Source: Cepaea nemoralis (taxonomy: Eukaryota > Mollusca > Gastropoda > Stylommatophora > Helicidae). From it: a stretch of 64,000 nt of DNA. The position numbers and the translations under genes were made by a program. The DNA is taken from assembly GCA_014155875.1 (NCBI GenBank), contig JACEFZ010021371.1, forward strand, positions 1,134,501 to 1,198,500, read 5' to 3'. Numbering within the stretch: position 1 is the first letter of the stretch; every line of letters starts with the position of its first letter. Positions 1 through 10,751 of the stretch are shown one piece after another. The notes under the pieces are model-generated. The model made no database searches, was not told the DNA's origin, and was given only the letters and a program-made list of their open reading frames with translations.

Positions 1-582
1 TGCGTCTGGAGACGGATGTTATGGGTTTTCTCAAGTAGATTATGAGAGACGCAGCAACTGAAAGCCCTCCCAGGGGTAGTTGTTGTGATTTCCCGGTGTT
101 TGCTAAGTGGATCTTAGTCAAGGTCAGGAGGTTTGCTTAATCTTGTTTCATAGAGAAACCGATATTTTTTGATATACCTGACTCACCAATATACAGTGCC
201 TTGATCGCTGACTTACGCTGCTTTTTGTTGAAGTCAAGAATTGCTGTTTTACATCGAAATTTTTAAATGATGTCGTCACCGCTAGATGCATCTTACAACT
301 TGTAAATTAACCTTGTACCTCGGGAAATAAATTATCTGTCTACAGCCGAACGATCAGCTCCAATTGGAACAGCGAAATCTCGAGGATGATAAAATTTATG
401 AGCGTGGTCTCAGCTCACTGGACTGTTTGAGGTTGAATCAAGGTCGATTTTCACTTTCTAGACCAGTAAATTTCTCGAACCAAGGTCAACAGTCACTTCA
501 GCTAAGTGAAGGCATCGAATATGTTCAACTTGTCTCAAATCAAATTTGTTTCAATTGATTTGAACTGACCGTTCCACTGCCA
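1..582. other. Unassigned AT-rich sequence upstream of the gypsy element
   Basis: No gene is recognisable here. By position this should be the 5' LTR or leader of the Ty3/gypsy element that follows, but I could not match it to the 3' end of that element near 13.3-13.7 kb. The 5' LTR is therefore either diverged, replaced or outside the window. An AATAAA lies near 325 and a short open frame at 364-558 resembles nothing I know. Confidence 0.4.
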
Positions 583-975
583 TTGTCGATTGGAACCTCT
601 TTCATCAAGATTGTCGATTGGAACCTCTTTCATCAAGATTGTCGATTGGAACCTCTTTCATCAAGATTGTCGATTGGAACCTCTTTCATCAAGATTGTCG
701 ATTGGAACCTCTTTCATCAAGATTGTCGATTGGAACCTCTTTCATCAAGATTGTCGATTGGAACCTCTTTCATCAAGATTGTCGATTGGAACCTCTTTCA
801 TCAAGATTGTCGATTGGAACCTCTTTCATCAAGATTGTCGATTGGAACCTCTTTCATCAAGATTGTCGATTGGAACCTCTTTCATCAAGATTGTCGATTG
901 GAACCTCTTTCATCAAGATTGTCGATTGGAACCTCTTTCATCAAGATTGTCGATTGGAACCTCTTTCATCAAGTT
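583..975 (+). repeat. 28-bp minisatellite, about 14 near-identical copies
   Basis: The unit begins GTCGATTGGAACCTC and ends TCATCAAGATT. It recurs every 28 bp from 584 to about 974 with almost no divergence. Because 28 is not a multiple of 3, each forward frame rotates through the unit and all three stay open, giving spurious ORFs of 123-145 codons. The array sits between the element's 5' region and its gag gene. Confidence 0.95.
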
Positions 976-1115
976 TGGGTAATGGATAATTTTAGGTTAA
1001 TTAACAACATACTCAATTGAACAGAATATTTCTTGCTGCTTACTTTAAAATAATATTGTCTTAAAATATTAGTATATTATATTGCTTGGTACTTTCCATT
1101 ATAGATTTTTTTAGG

Positions 1116-2126
1116 ATGGAGGCCCAGGATTTTTCTCAAGTACTGAGTGGAGTTGGTGGAGCAATATCAAAGTTGGACGCAGTATTAAGACAGCAAAGTG
1201 TAATCAGTGATGTCGAGAGATTTAATGGACAGGCGAACCAATTTAAGAAATGGATTATTTCTATTGAGAAACATGCTTATCTAGTGAACGCTACAGATGA
1301 GGATAAAAAGAATTTAGCATATAGAACTAGTACAAGTCCTGTTTCTGACCATATAAGAAGAAAGCTAGAAGCTGGAGGAGGTGAAACCTGGGGACAATTC
1401 AAAGACGACCTGGCACATAAATATGCAGAAATTACTGACCCCCAACACGCATTCTCAGTGTTGCGACAGACGAGACAAAATACTACAGAAAGTGTACAGC
1501 TATACAGTGATAGGTTAATCAATTTAGCTGAAGAGTCATTTTTGGGACAGAATGTACGAGCTGAAGACGTGGAACGGATGTTGGTGGGGATTTTTGTTGA
1601 TGGGATTAGGTCAGATGGATTGAAATTTAAATTATTGAGAGAGAATCCTGCAAGGTTGTCACAAGCTGTAGATATCGCTATACAAGAAGAAAGCTTGAGG
1701 AGAAGGTTTAGATTGAGGGTAGGACGAGAGTTAGGTAGTAGTTCAGAAGATAGAATTGAAGAACCAATGGAAATAGGACAGTATAGATATGGATGGAGAG
1801 GAAGACGAGGAGAAATACAGATGGTACAAGGAAACAGTAACGTATATAATCAAGGTAGAGAAGGACAAGTGAGAAATACTGTAAGAAACATGGTAGGTAA
1901 CACAAATAACACAAATGTGGTTTGTTGGGGATGCCACCAACGTGGGCACATTTTTCGCTTCTGTGATAACAGACGTGTCCCATCGAATACACAAAATAAT
2001 AGAGGTGCTCAGACTAGTACACAGAATAGAACTGTAAATAGTAGATCAGCAAATGGGAATTATAAAGAAGTGCAAAGAAATTTTAGAAGGTCAGGAAATC
2101 AGGGAAATTGGCATCCCGCTTACTGA
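1116..2126 (+). CDS. Gypsy Gag-like protein with CCHC zinc knuckle
   Basis: This 336-residue open frame starts at the ATG at 1116, the first ATG after the minisatellite and AT-rich leader. The N-terminal two-thirds is a helical retrotransposon capsid-like region. Near residue 265 there is a single zinc knuckle, CWGCHQRGHIFRFC, spacing C-x2-C-x4-H-x4-C, which binds the element RNA in this protein class. The C-terminus is Asn/Arg-rich. The frame is intact. It overlaps pol by about 19 nt in the -1 frame, with a GGGAAAT heptamer correctly phased at 2102-2108, so pol is probably made by -1 ribosomal frameshifting. In life this would be the structural protein of a cytoplasmic virus-like particle. 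Confidence 0.85.
   Translation: MEAQDFSQVLSGVGGAISKLDAVLRQQSVISDVERFNGQANQFKKWIISIEKHAYLVNATDEDKKNLAYRTSTSPVSDHIRRKLEAGGGETWGQFKDDLAHKYAEITDPQHAFSVLRQTRQNTTESVQLYSDRLINLAEESFLGQNVRAEDVERMLVGIFVDGIRSDGLKFKLLRENPARLSQAVDIAIQEESLRRRFRLRVGRELGSSSEDRIEEPMEIGQYRYGWRGRRGEIQMVQGNSNVYNQGREGQVRNTVRNMVGNTNNTNVVCWGCHQRGHIFRFCDNRRVPSNTQNNRGAQTSTQNRTVNSRSANGNYKEVQRNFRRSGNQGNWHPAY
2102..2108 (+). promoter_or_regulatory. Candidate -1 frameshift heptamer GGGAAAT between gag and pol
   Basis: In the gag frame the seven bases read G GGA AAT, the X XXY YYZ arrangement of a -1 slippery site. Slipping back one base gives GGG AAA and enters the pol frame exactly. The gag stop is only 16 nt downstream (2124-2126). 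I see no strong stimulatory pseudoknot by eye. Confidence 0.5.
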
Positions 2127-2875
2127 ACAGGATCGGCAGTAGGGGGGAAGATAGTAAGATCCAAAAGATGAATCAATATATTAAAAACCCAAATGATGAG
2201 TATAATAGGACATTTAGAAATAAAAAACATAAGAACTGGCCTCAACTTGGGGAGATAAAACGGTTGTCACTAAATATGGTTGATCCTAGTTCATGTATAA
2301 TAGAAATAGAGAAATATAAAATTAGAACATTAGTTGACTCGGGAGCGCAAGTTAGCGTGATTAAAGAAACATTTTTATATCGAATATTAAAAAATTGTAA
2401 AATATTTAGAATCCAGGAGAATCTTCATTCGGTAACTGGACACAAATTAGAAGTGCTTGGACAAACGATGATAAATTTTAAATTAGGAGGGATAAATGTT
2501 AGGCATATGTTCCATGTGGTCAAGGATTTAAATAGAAATATGATATTGGGTAGAGATTTTTTATTGAAAAATGGGGTGAGACTTTTTTTTTATTTGCATA
2601 AATTAAAATTCCAAGATGTTTACGTAGATTTAGAAGAGGATATGCATGTGTCGACACTAGTTAGAGTCAAAACGACCATGAATTTGAAACCACAAACGGT
2701 TAATTTAATACAGGCAAAAATGAAAAAAAATCCGTACTTTTCGGTTGGACAAACAGTTAAAATAACGGAATTAGAGAGAGAAATAATACAGGAACCTGGC
2801 TTAGAAGTCACCGATGGGTTAATAGTATTAGATAAACATCTCAGCTTTCCAGTGATGCTCCTAAACAATACATGA
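2108..2875 (+). pseudogene. Gypsy pol, protease portion, ends at a premature TGA
   Basis: This is the start of the pol frame. An aspartic protease active-site motif, VDSGAQ, lies about 77 codons in, followed by the hydrophobic stretch ending ILGRDFL that retroviral-type proteases carry near their C-terminus. The frame is cut by a TGA at 2873-2875, but the same frame resumes at once and runs to 4357, so the stop is a single point lesion rather than the natural end. The protease would normally cleave the Gag-Pol polyprotein. Confidence 0.8.
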
Positions 2876-4357
2876 CAAAATATTAAATTATATAGAGGTT
2901 GTGTAATCGCTAAAGTAGCGTATAATGATGATAACATGTTAACTATAGAAAAAGAAAACATATTGGGAAATGATTATTCAGAAACTCCCATGGTTAGAAA
3001 TAATGTCAGAAATAAGTATAAAAGAAGCTGGAAAAGACAAAATGATGAATTGATCCATATATTTAAAAAATATCCATCTCAAATAGATACAGTTGACAAA
3101 AGGACAAGAGAACAAGAATTGTTATCACAATTAAAAGCCCCACCGGAGAATAAAGAAATATTAGAAAAATTGGTGAAAGAAAATCAAGACGTTTTTGCAA
3201 TTAATGATTTAGAATTGGGAAGGACTAGTACAGTTACAATGGAAATAGATACTGGAGATCATCCACCAATTAGTTTAAAACCGTATAGAACACCCTTAAG
3301 GAATAGAGAAGTTGTTGAACAAGCAATAGAAGACATGCTGAAGGCAGGAATAATAACAAGATCGAAGTCAGAATGGTCATCTCCGATCGTCATCGTGACC
3401 AAATCTGATGGTTCAAATCGATTCTGTTGCGACTACAGGGCGTTGAACAAAATCACTAAGAATCTAGCGTACCCATTGCCAGTGATTGATGATATTTTGG
3501 GTTTACTTAATGGGTCTACTTTCTTTACCACGTTAGATGCAAGATCAGGAATTTGGTGTATACCTATGTCCCCAGACGCCCAGAAAAAGAGTGCTTTTTG
3601 TACACACGCAGGTTCTTACGAATTCTTACGAATGCCTTTTGGAGTCCGTACAGCGCCCTCGTATTATATGCTATTAATCAATCAAGTTTTAGAGGGTATG
3701 CAAAAATTTGCATTGTCATATATAGATGACATTTTAATTTATACAGCAGGAGATATAGATGATCACTTAAAACATGTAAAACTAGTATTCGACAGATTAA
3801 GAATACATGATGTTAAACTGAAGCTTAGTAAATGCGAATTTTTAAAAACAGAAACAAAGTATTTGGGGTATATTATTAATAGAGACGGAATTAAACCAGA
3901 TCAAGATAAGGTTAAAATTATTAGAGAATTATCCCCTCCAACTAACGTAAAAGAAGTGCGTGCGTTTATTGGAACCTGTGGGTATTATAGGCGTTTCATT
4001 CCAGGGTTCTCAAAGATTGCAGAGCCTATTACTAACTTAACTGGAAAATACGCTAGATTTAAGTGGGATGATGAATGTCAAAAAGCGTTCGAGTTTTTAA
4101 AAAATAGCCTAACAGTAGTGCCACTATTGACATATCCAGATTTAAATAAACAGCTAATATTATATACAGATGCTTCAGACAATGCTGTAGGAGCGTGTTT
4201 GGTTCAACCATATGAAGGAAAAGAATCTGGAATACCAGGGGTTAAAAATGAAAGGCCAATCTATTTCTTGTCTCATAAACTTAGCAGGTCTCAAAAGGAA
4301 TGGTCGACTATTGAGAAGGAGGCTTATGCTATACACTATGCTCTCCAAAAACTATAA
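2876..4357 (+). pseudogene. Gypsy pol, reverse transcriptase and start of RNase H
   Basis: The frame is continuous with the protease except for the TGA at 2873. The RT palm motifs are in order: FCCDYRALNKIT, the TLDARSG motif A, LRMPFGVRTAPS, and the catalytic YIDD at about 3718-3730, a common variant of YVDD. After the connection domain comes the RNase H start, LILYTDASDNAVGACL, and the second acidic block around KEAYAI. The frame closes with TAA at 4355-4357, in the middle of RNase H. The rest continues in the next frame, so there is a one-base frameshift near 4347-4357. Confidence 0.85.
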
Positions 4358-5672
4358 CGCCAATTTCATTATTAGAACTGATCACATGCCATTAAAGTCT
4401 ATATTAGAAGCACCAATACAAAATAGGAAAATACAAACGTGGGCATTAAATCTACAGGGATACAATGCTAAGGTAGAATATGTTTCAGGAAAACATAATA
4501 CATGCGCCGATTTATTGTCTAGAATCCCGTATCCACAGTCATCAGGAAACACGGAAGATGAAGGAGAACCGGAGATAGACGATCGAAACTGGCAAGTAAA
4601 TATATTAGATTCTGCCATAATAAATAGAGAAGACTTTGAGAGTTTACCGTCGGATCAAGAGTCTGAACCTAGAGCAGAAGACCCACATTTAGCACAATTT
4701 AATATGAAAGATGAACAAGAATTAGATCCAAAATTAATACAGATAAAAAGAAAACTGAAAGAAACAGGGGAAAACAGTTTTAAAAGAAATCTTTTAGAGC
4801 TACAAGAAGACAATCAATTATATTATGTCGGTGAAAAAGGTGAGGGATTAAGAAAATATATTCCGAAACATTTAGAACGAGAAGTTTTAAAGGCATATCA
4901 TGATAATAATGGTCATTTTGGACGAGATAAGTTAGTTAAGTCTATTAGCAGTAAATATTACTGGCCGAATGTATTTAAAAGCGTATATGAATATGTTGAA
5001 GCATGTGAAAAGTGTAGGTTAAGAAACATGAAGATAATTAAATGTCCCTTACAAGATACCGATATTCCTCAATTTCCAATGCAGAAAGTAAGTTTGGATA
5101 TTTCAGGTCCTCATCCAAAAACATTATCGGGAAATGTATACCTACTACATATCGTAGATTCATATAGTCTCTGGCCAGAAGTTTATCCAATTCCAGACAA
5201 GAGTTCTGATTCAGTTATAAATATGCTTTTACAAGAATTTATACCAAGGTTTGGGTGTCCACAAATAATACTTACAGACAATGGAAAAGAATTTGTAAAT
5301 AGAAAGTTTGAAAAATTGCTAAAAGATTTGAATATAAAACACATTAAAACTTCGTATTACAGACCATCTTCGAATGCCAAAAATGAGCGAGAACATAGGA
5401 CATATTACAATATACTAGCGAAAAATGTAGAAGAACACGATATGGATTGGGATCTTTATTTGGGAATAGCATTAGGGGCGATCCGTACACACCAAAATGA
5501 AGGAACAGGCTTCTCACCATTTTACCTAGTACATAGGAGAGAACCAATATTACCAATTGACAATTTATTAAAGCGTAGGAGAAAATATGTGGGGGAGGAT
5601 TTTCAGGAAACAAGGTTGCAAGAAATGCACAAAGCACATATACGTTTAAGAAATAATATAATTAAGGCTTGA
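4347..5672 (+). pseudogene. Gypsy pol, end of RNase H and integrase core
   Basis: The first recognisable block is the RNase H end, FIIRTDHMPLKSIL, then VSGKHNTCADLLSR, which completes the domain broken in the preceding frame. The integrase follows. A zinc-binding HHCC module spans HLEREVLKAYHDNNGHF to EACEKCR. The DDE core has its aspartates in VSLDISG and ILTDNGKEF and its glutamate in NAKNEREHR, a DD(35)E arrangement. The frame ends at a TGA (5670-5672), but the same frame continues beyond it. Integrase would insert the cDNA in the nucleus. This copy cannot make it as one product. Confidence 0.85.
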
Positions 5673-6491
5673 GAAAGACAGAAGAAATACACAAATAAAA
5701 ATGCACACTTACAAGAGTTTAACATAGGTGATAGAGTTTATTACAAAAAACATAGGAAAAACTCTAAGTTTGATGCTCATTGGGTCCCGGGATATTATAT
5801 TTTAGAAAAAAAGGGTCCAGTATCGTATACTATTAAGAATCAAGTTACAGGGCATGTTGCACGTTCACATGTAGAGCTCTTAAGACGGGATAATGAGGAA
5901 AAAGATGCAGAGAATAATAATAATAATTATTATTCAGAAGAAATATTGTCAGATGGACAGATTATCAGACAAACGGAATATCCAATACCTATAGAGAATG
6001 GGAAACAAGTAACAACAGCATCTACTACTGCTGAACAAGAAGAAACAATACCAAAAACAGTCATGACAGAGGAAAACAACACATATGACGCTTATAATAG
6101 TGAAGGATCAATCAAAGAAAAAATAGACGCTCCATTTATGAATACTAGACAGGCAGTAAAAAGAAAGTTAGATAGACAGAAAGAAAACGAAATTAAGAGG
6201 CAAAGGAAATTTAGAGTGAATTCCTCAAGTGATGAAGATATGCCACTGTTTGAAAATTTATTAAGACATCAAGATAGGAAGATTAGATTGGATTTAGAAA
6301 GGAAGAGATTAGCGGTTGCTAGTAATGGGTATACAGATGCGGAACAAGAGATGGATGAAAAGTCAGAAACTGATGAGGATGCTGATATGAAAGAAGATAG
6401 TTCTCCTCGGGAGGATGGCGATATTGATGTAGATATTGCACTTATAGAAAAAAATTTGGAGTTATTAAGAAAATGGAGAAGTGATAAATAG
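5673..6491 (+). pseudogene. Gypsy pol, integrase C-terminal GPY module and acidic tail
   Basis: This is in frame with the integrase core across the TGA at 5670. It begins with a basic stretch, then GDRVYYKKHRKNSKFDAHW, PGYYILEKKGPVSYTI and ARSHVELL, the classical GPY/F module of Ty3/gypsy integrases. After that comes about 180 residues of charged, low-complexity sequence (runs of Asn, Glu, Asp) ending at TAG 6489-6491. I see no chromodomain and no envelope gene: there is no signal peptide, transmembrane segment or furin-like site in the tail. Confidence 0.8.
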
Positions 6492-7896
6492 CGTGGTAGA
6501 ATATTCTGCAGATTGCAGATAGAAGAAGAAGTTAGAGACGGTATTTGTGAATTTCTAAGGAAGAAAGTTAGCAAATAACTTAATCAAGAGTTATTGAGAG
6601 TTGTCGGGATGAGTAGACATAATATTGTAGTAAGTTAAGACTTATTGATATATGCTTTATTATCATTTTGATTTTTAAGTTGAAGTGTTGAGTTTTTCTT
6701 AGACGGAAAATAATTGATTAGTAGTCATAATATGTATGTATATATATGGTTTTTCATTTCATCACATATGGTTATTTTGAATAATGTGTGGGGATAAAAA
6801 TGATGTCAAAGAATGAGGGGGTTGATATTGTTTGCTCTATTGTTTTGACTTCAGTTGTTCTTTATAAAATGTGATAATATGTTACCTTAGCTGTTTATTT
6901 TTACAAAACTTTGCTTTTGTTACCCTGGGTGTGTTTAAAATGATTTCTAGCTTGACGTTCAGTTATGGGAAAAATGAAGAGTTGTTTTTGGGAGATTGCA
7001 GAAATATGAAACATAGAGTAAGGGCCATGCTTCGTTTTATGAATTTTGCGACTTGAAGTTGAGCTGTTTAACGTGTATAACGTTTATAAATAGGAATTGA
7101 GGGTGAAACATGATTTAGTTAAGGGGGAAGTTGTGGTGATTAGCGAAGTAACTCAGTATGTTGTAGGGAAAGTAGTGGAGAAGTATATTTAAAAGTGGCT
7201 GGAGCTTATCAGCAACAATTGATAATTACATGTGGGTTAGAAAGAGTTAAACCGTTAAAAATGGTTTGGGGGATTGAATTGGGGATGAGGGGAATGACGG
7301 GCAATACTGGGTAAATGGGAGTTGAAATAGGAGCTGGGTTGAACAGCGTTTAATGGGAGAATATGGGGGGAATGCCAGGTTGAATTTTGGCATTTAAATA
7401 AGTGGACACTGGAAGAAGAAGACTGTACTTAACAGTATACTAATAATTTGGAGGTTTTGAAGGAATGGTTGAACTTGACGAGGTGAATAATACAAAAGGT
7501 TGTAGTTTTGGATTAACATAACTTTTTGATAACAACAATTATTATTGACGGAAATGAAGATAAATTTTGGAAACTTTATTTTATAAAGTTTTGAGAATGC
7601 ATGGGAAGAGAAATGTGATTACTTCTTACTTTTTCCTTACTTTCTAAACTTCCTTAGGTGCGCACCAAACCAATCTTTTTCTTGTCTATCCTAGAATAGC
7701 GAGAATGTGAGTAAGTGAGAAAAGATAAAGAAAATATCTTCAATTTTTGTCAATCATAATTTAGATGGACACTTTAAAAGCGGTTCGCTTATAGAGAATT
7801 TTGTAGAGAGTTTTTGTGGAGAACTTTATAACGAATTTTGTAGAGAGTTTTGTATTATTGATATTGTATGAAGTATGTCTCTGGTTAGCATTTGGC
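6492..7896 (+). other. Untranslated 3' region of the gypsy element
   Basis: AT- and G-rich sequence without a convincing ORF. A purine tract followed by TTGTGGTGATT near 7122-7140 superficially resembles a polypurine tract and LTR start. The region continues after the nested Penelope insertion (13250 onward), where a second, better purine tract occurs. Confidence 0.5.
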
Positions 7897-7908
7897 TATG
7901 ATGAGATA
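7897..7908 (+). repeat. Left 12-bp target-site duplication of the Penelope pair
   Basis: TATGATGAGATA, repeated exactly at 13238-13249 on the other side of the paired Penelope-like elements. This defines the whole pair as one insertion event in the gypsy 3' region. Confidence 0.85.
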
Positions 7909-8112
7909 TGAAATGGAAACAAATGGGTATTTTAAATTCCTGCGAGAAAAAACGAACTAAACATTAACAAACGTTGCACATACCTTACAAGGAGATCCAC
8001 GTGTCGCGAAATACAGGTGAAAAATCCGAAATCAGAAGCACTCAATAAATATAAAAATGAATAATAAAATAAGATAAAATACACACGAACGCATACAATA
8101 CGACACACAGAC

Positions 8113-8138
8113 GTTTCGATTCTAAGAATCTTTGTCAA
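8113..8138 (-). ncRNA. Hammerhead-ribozyme-like motif, left Penelope copy
   Basis: On the minus strand TTGACAA is followed by a 5-bp stem (GATTC, loop TTA, GAATC) and GAAAC. This is the order of a hammerhead core (CUGANGA, stem II, GAAA). Relative to the consensus, C3 and G8 are replaced by U and A, which would keep the 3-8 pair as U-A. Stems I and III are short or not obvious. Penelope-like elements are known to carry hammerhead motifs near their ends. Activity is unproven. Confidence 0.35.
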
Positions 8139-8439
8139 TGACAACACAGATAGCTGACAACAAACAACGACAAAAACACAAACACACGACCTATCACTTA
8201 TAGTGCACAACCTGATAATTCCATGTGGGGCAGAAAATGTGACTTGGCCAGATGCGAAAACGCTTGTGGCGCAGAATTGAAAATGGGTTGCCAAAAAGGA
8301 TTTGAGTAGCCAAAAAAATGTGAACAGTCTGCTATGAAAACATAGAAATGTGGGGACAATTAAGTCTAGATATCGCGGGGGGGGGGGGGGGGAACAGCAC
8401 GGTAATAGGTAGTGTAAACAATTGGGGAAGATGCCACAG

Positions 8440-10637
8440 TTATACTGTAGCGTCCACGACAGTATTAATTCCTGCCGGGTGGATGCATCCCAGATTGTTG
8501 ATTAGCTGGCATTCAATTCTAAGTCTGACACAGCTATTTGAGAAGCAGGGTTTTAATGCGGTGACACATGCATCGTCGGCTCCATTGTGGTTGGAGGAAT
8601 TGAAATGGTTGGGGACAGGTTTGTCAGCGCCCTGATTGATGTCTCTGAGGTGTTCTCTAAAACGATCCGCAAGACGTCTGCCCGTTTGGCCAATGTATTT
8701 CATGTCACATCGTTTGCAGATGATAACATAAATCAGATTGCGGGATGTGCAGGTGAAAGAATCTTTCAAGGTGAAGGTGCCTCGGGGAAATGCAATTTCT
8801 GGTGTCTGAACAACGTATGGGCATGTCAGACAGTTCCTACGATGGCATTCGAAGGTGCCCACGGATGAAGTAACCGTGGGGAGGCGACTGTGCACAAGGT
8901 GGTCTCTGAGGCTCTGGTTACGGCGGAAAATTACCCTGGGGCCATTTGAGAATACCTCACGAGTGGTAGGATCCGATTCCAAGATGGACCAGTGTCTCAG
9001 GAAAATGTGCTTGATGGCATAGGCATGTGGATGGAAGGTGAGGATAAGCTTGGGTTCATTGTTCTGAGGTCGCGTATGCTTGGCGAGGGACATTTCCCGC
9101 GAGACCTGGGTTATGCGACAGAGAGCTGTCGACAAGACGTCCTCTGGGTAGGACCGTCTGCGGAAAAAGTCCAGCATTTCGTGGGCTCTCTCGAGGAAGT
9201 CATTATCATCCTGACAGATGCTACGAAGGCGGAGTAGCTGGGAATATGGGATGGAATCTTTGCAGCTTTTGGGGTGGGATGAGCTGTACAGGAGGAAACC
9301 GTGAGCATCAGTAGGTTTATAGTACACGGAGGTCGTGAGGCCTGTAGAGTTTAACTTAATGGTGGTGTCAAGAAAATTGACAGAGGTGGTGGAAATTTCT
9401 GAGGTGAATTGGATCGATGGATGGAAGTTCTTGACATAATTAATGAACCGGTTCGTTCCGCCTCCGACATGTCAGTGAGACCTATGCCGTCATCGATGTA
9501 GCGTCGGTAAAAAGAAGGGAGAAGACCATCATAGCTGAGTTCAATCTGGTGTTCCAGATGTCCCATAAATACACATGCGTAGCTGGGTCCCATTTTAGTG
9601 CCCATGGCGACACCGCTGATTTGTTCAAAGTAGTGGCCATTGAACTCAAAGGAATTGTTGGTGAGGACCAATTCAGCGAGTCTCACAAGTGTGCGTGTAG
9701 GGATGGCTTGATCTGTGCGTTGATCCAGAAAGAACTGTAGCGCCCTGAGGCCATCAGCGTGAGGAATGGAGGTATAGAGGGAACATACATCTATTAGGAA
9801 TAGTCTGTATGTGTTCCCAGGAGTCAGTTGGAGAGAGTTGAATGAAAGTAACGCATGCGTTGTATCCTTGATGTATGACGGGAGATTCGCAACTAGAGGT
9901 TGGAAAATCCTGTCAAGAAACGCTGAGATCAGTTCAGTCGGGCACGAGCAGGCAGAAACTATCGGACGTCCAGGATTTTTAAGTTTATGTATTTTGGGCA
10001 GCATGTAGAGGGTGGGTTTGCCCAAGTCGGAGTCATGGATGTGAAGTGAAGTGGCAGTGGGTGGTAAGGCATCCTCACGTATGAGCTGTTTGATGGTGTT
10101 TTGAATCTTCCGGTTGTAGGAGAGAGTGGGGTCTTCGGTGCAGGGTGAATAATTGTCAGGTTTATTAAGTTGAGACATGACTTCCTCGACATATAGATCT
10201 TTTTGCCAAACAACTACCGCACCCCCTTTATCCACCGGTTTGATGATTATGTCCTGTCTGCGCTGTAGTTGAGACAGGGCACGCCATTCGGAAGGGGATA
10301 GGTTGGAGCGTTTCAAGCGAGGGAAAGAAAGTTGCTTGATCTCATGGAGTGTGTAGGCTATGTAGAGGTCAAGCGCGTTGGAAACTCCGGGGGGTGGGGT
10401 CCATGTGGAACGGGATTTGGTTGAAGATGGAAAAATGTCTGGAAGCTGTGGGGTGGGACTGAGGACAGGCTTGTCTCTGTGGTGGTACTTGAGGCGGAGT
10501 CGTCTGTGGAAGTTGCAGACGTCTTCCAAAATGGCGCGACTGTCCATGCGGGGGCGTAGAGGGACAAAACTGAGACCTTTCCCTAACACAGCATGTTCTT
10601 CAGGAGACAGTGGTAGGTCAGGCGGTATGCATACCAC
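8440..10637 (-). pseudogene. Penelope RT and GIY-YIG endonuclease, left copy, one-base frameshift
   Basis: Read from 10637 leftward, the first frame runs to 9351 and the second from 9327 to 8440. Comparison with the right copy shows that one base is missing near 9453, just after the RT motif RRYIDDGIGL. Domains in order: an N-terminal region (about 100 codons), RT fingers and palm (RPIVSAC, FLIDVCSLYTSIP, GVAMGTKMGPSYA, YIDD), thumb, a Cys-rich segment (CHRRNCLTC), and a C-terminal GIY-YIG nuclease (LIYVIICK then YIGQTGR). Penelope enzymes combine RT and GIY-YIG nuclease to insert by target-primed reverse transcription. The lesion disables this copy. Confidence 0.9.
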
Positions 10638-10749
10638 TTTGGTGTGGTTGATAGGTGTCGAAGTGGGGGAAGGGACATGGGGACGTAGATGGCTAATTTT
10701 GTCTTTCTTACGTGAAGATAGACATTTATATATATATTTATATAGATAG
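10351..10749. other. Spacer between the inverted Penelope arms
   Basis: About 400 bp present once. It encodes the N-terminal part of the left copy's protein (minus strand) and the element's 5' leader, and ends in a (TATATA)-rich stretch. The right copy is 5'-truncated at its right border. Confidence 0.8.
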
Positions 10750-10751
10750 AC

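Larger units (their letters stand above)
7909..10749 (-). mobile_element. Penelope-like element, left copy (inverted)
   Basis: This copy reads leftward and holds the fuller 5' end of the pair. It includes about 100 N-terminal codons absent from the right copy. From 7909 to 10350 it is the near-perfect inverted complement of 10750-13195. Its 3' region carries a G16 run (8380-8395), a hammerhead-like motif and further noncoding tail. It sits head to head with the right copy, the 5' ends facing a roughly 400-bp single-copy spacer. Confidence 0.9.

Noticed and set aside
583..975. CRISPR-like regular repeats
   Set aside because: Units are contiguous with no spacers, and the sequence is from an animal genome.
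583..1020. Three overlapping ORFs of 123-145 codons
   Set aside because: They are the same 28-bp minisatellite read in three frames.
5946..6491. Envelope gene for the gypsy element
   Set aside because: The frame is the in-frame continuation of integrase into a charged tail, with no signal peptide or membrane segment.
7122..7160. 3' LTR of the gypsy element starting at about 7132
   Set aside because: The purine tract there is suggestive, but the better tract and LTR-like sequence lie beyond the nested insertion at 13371.
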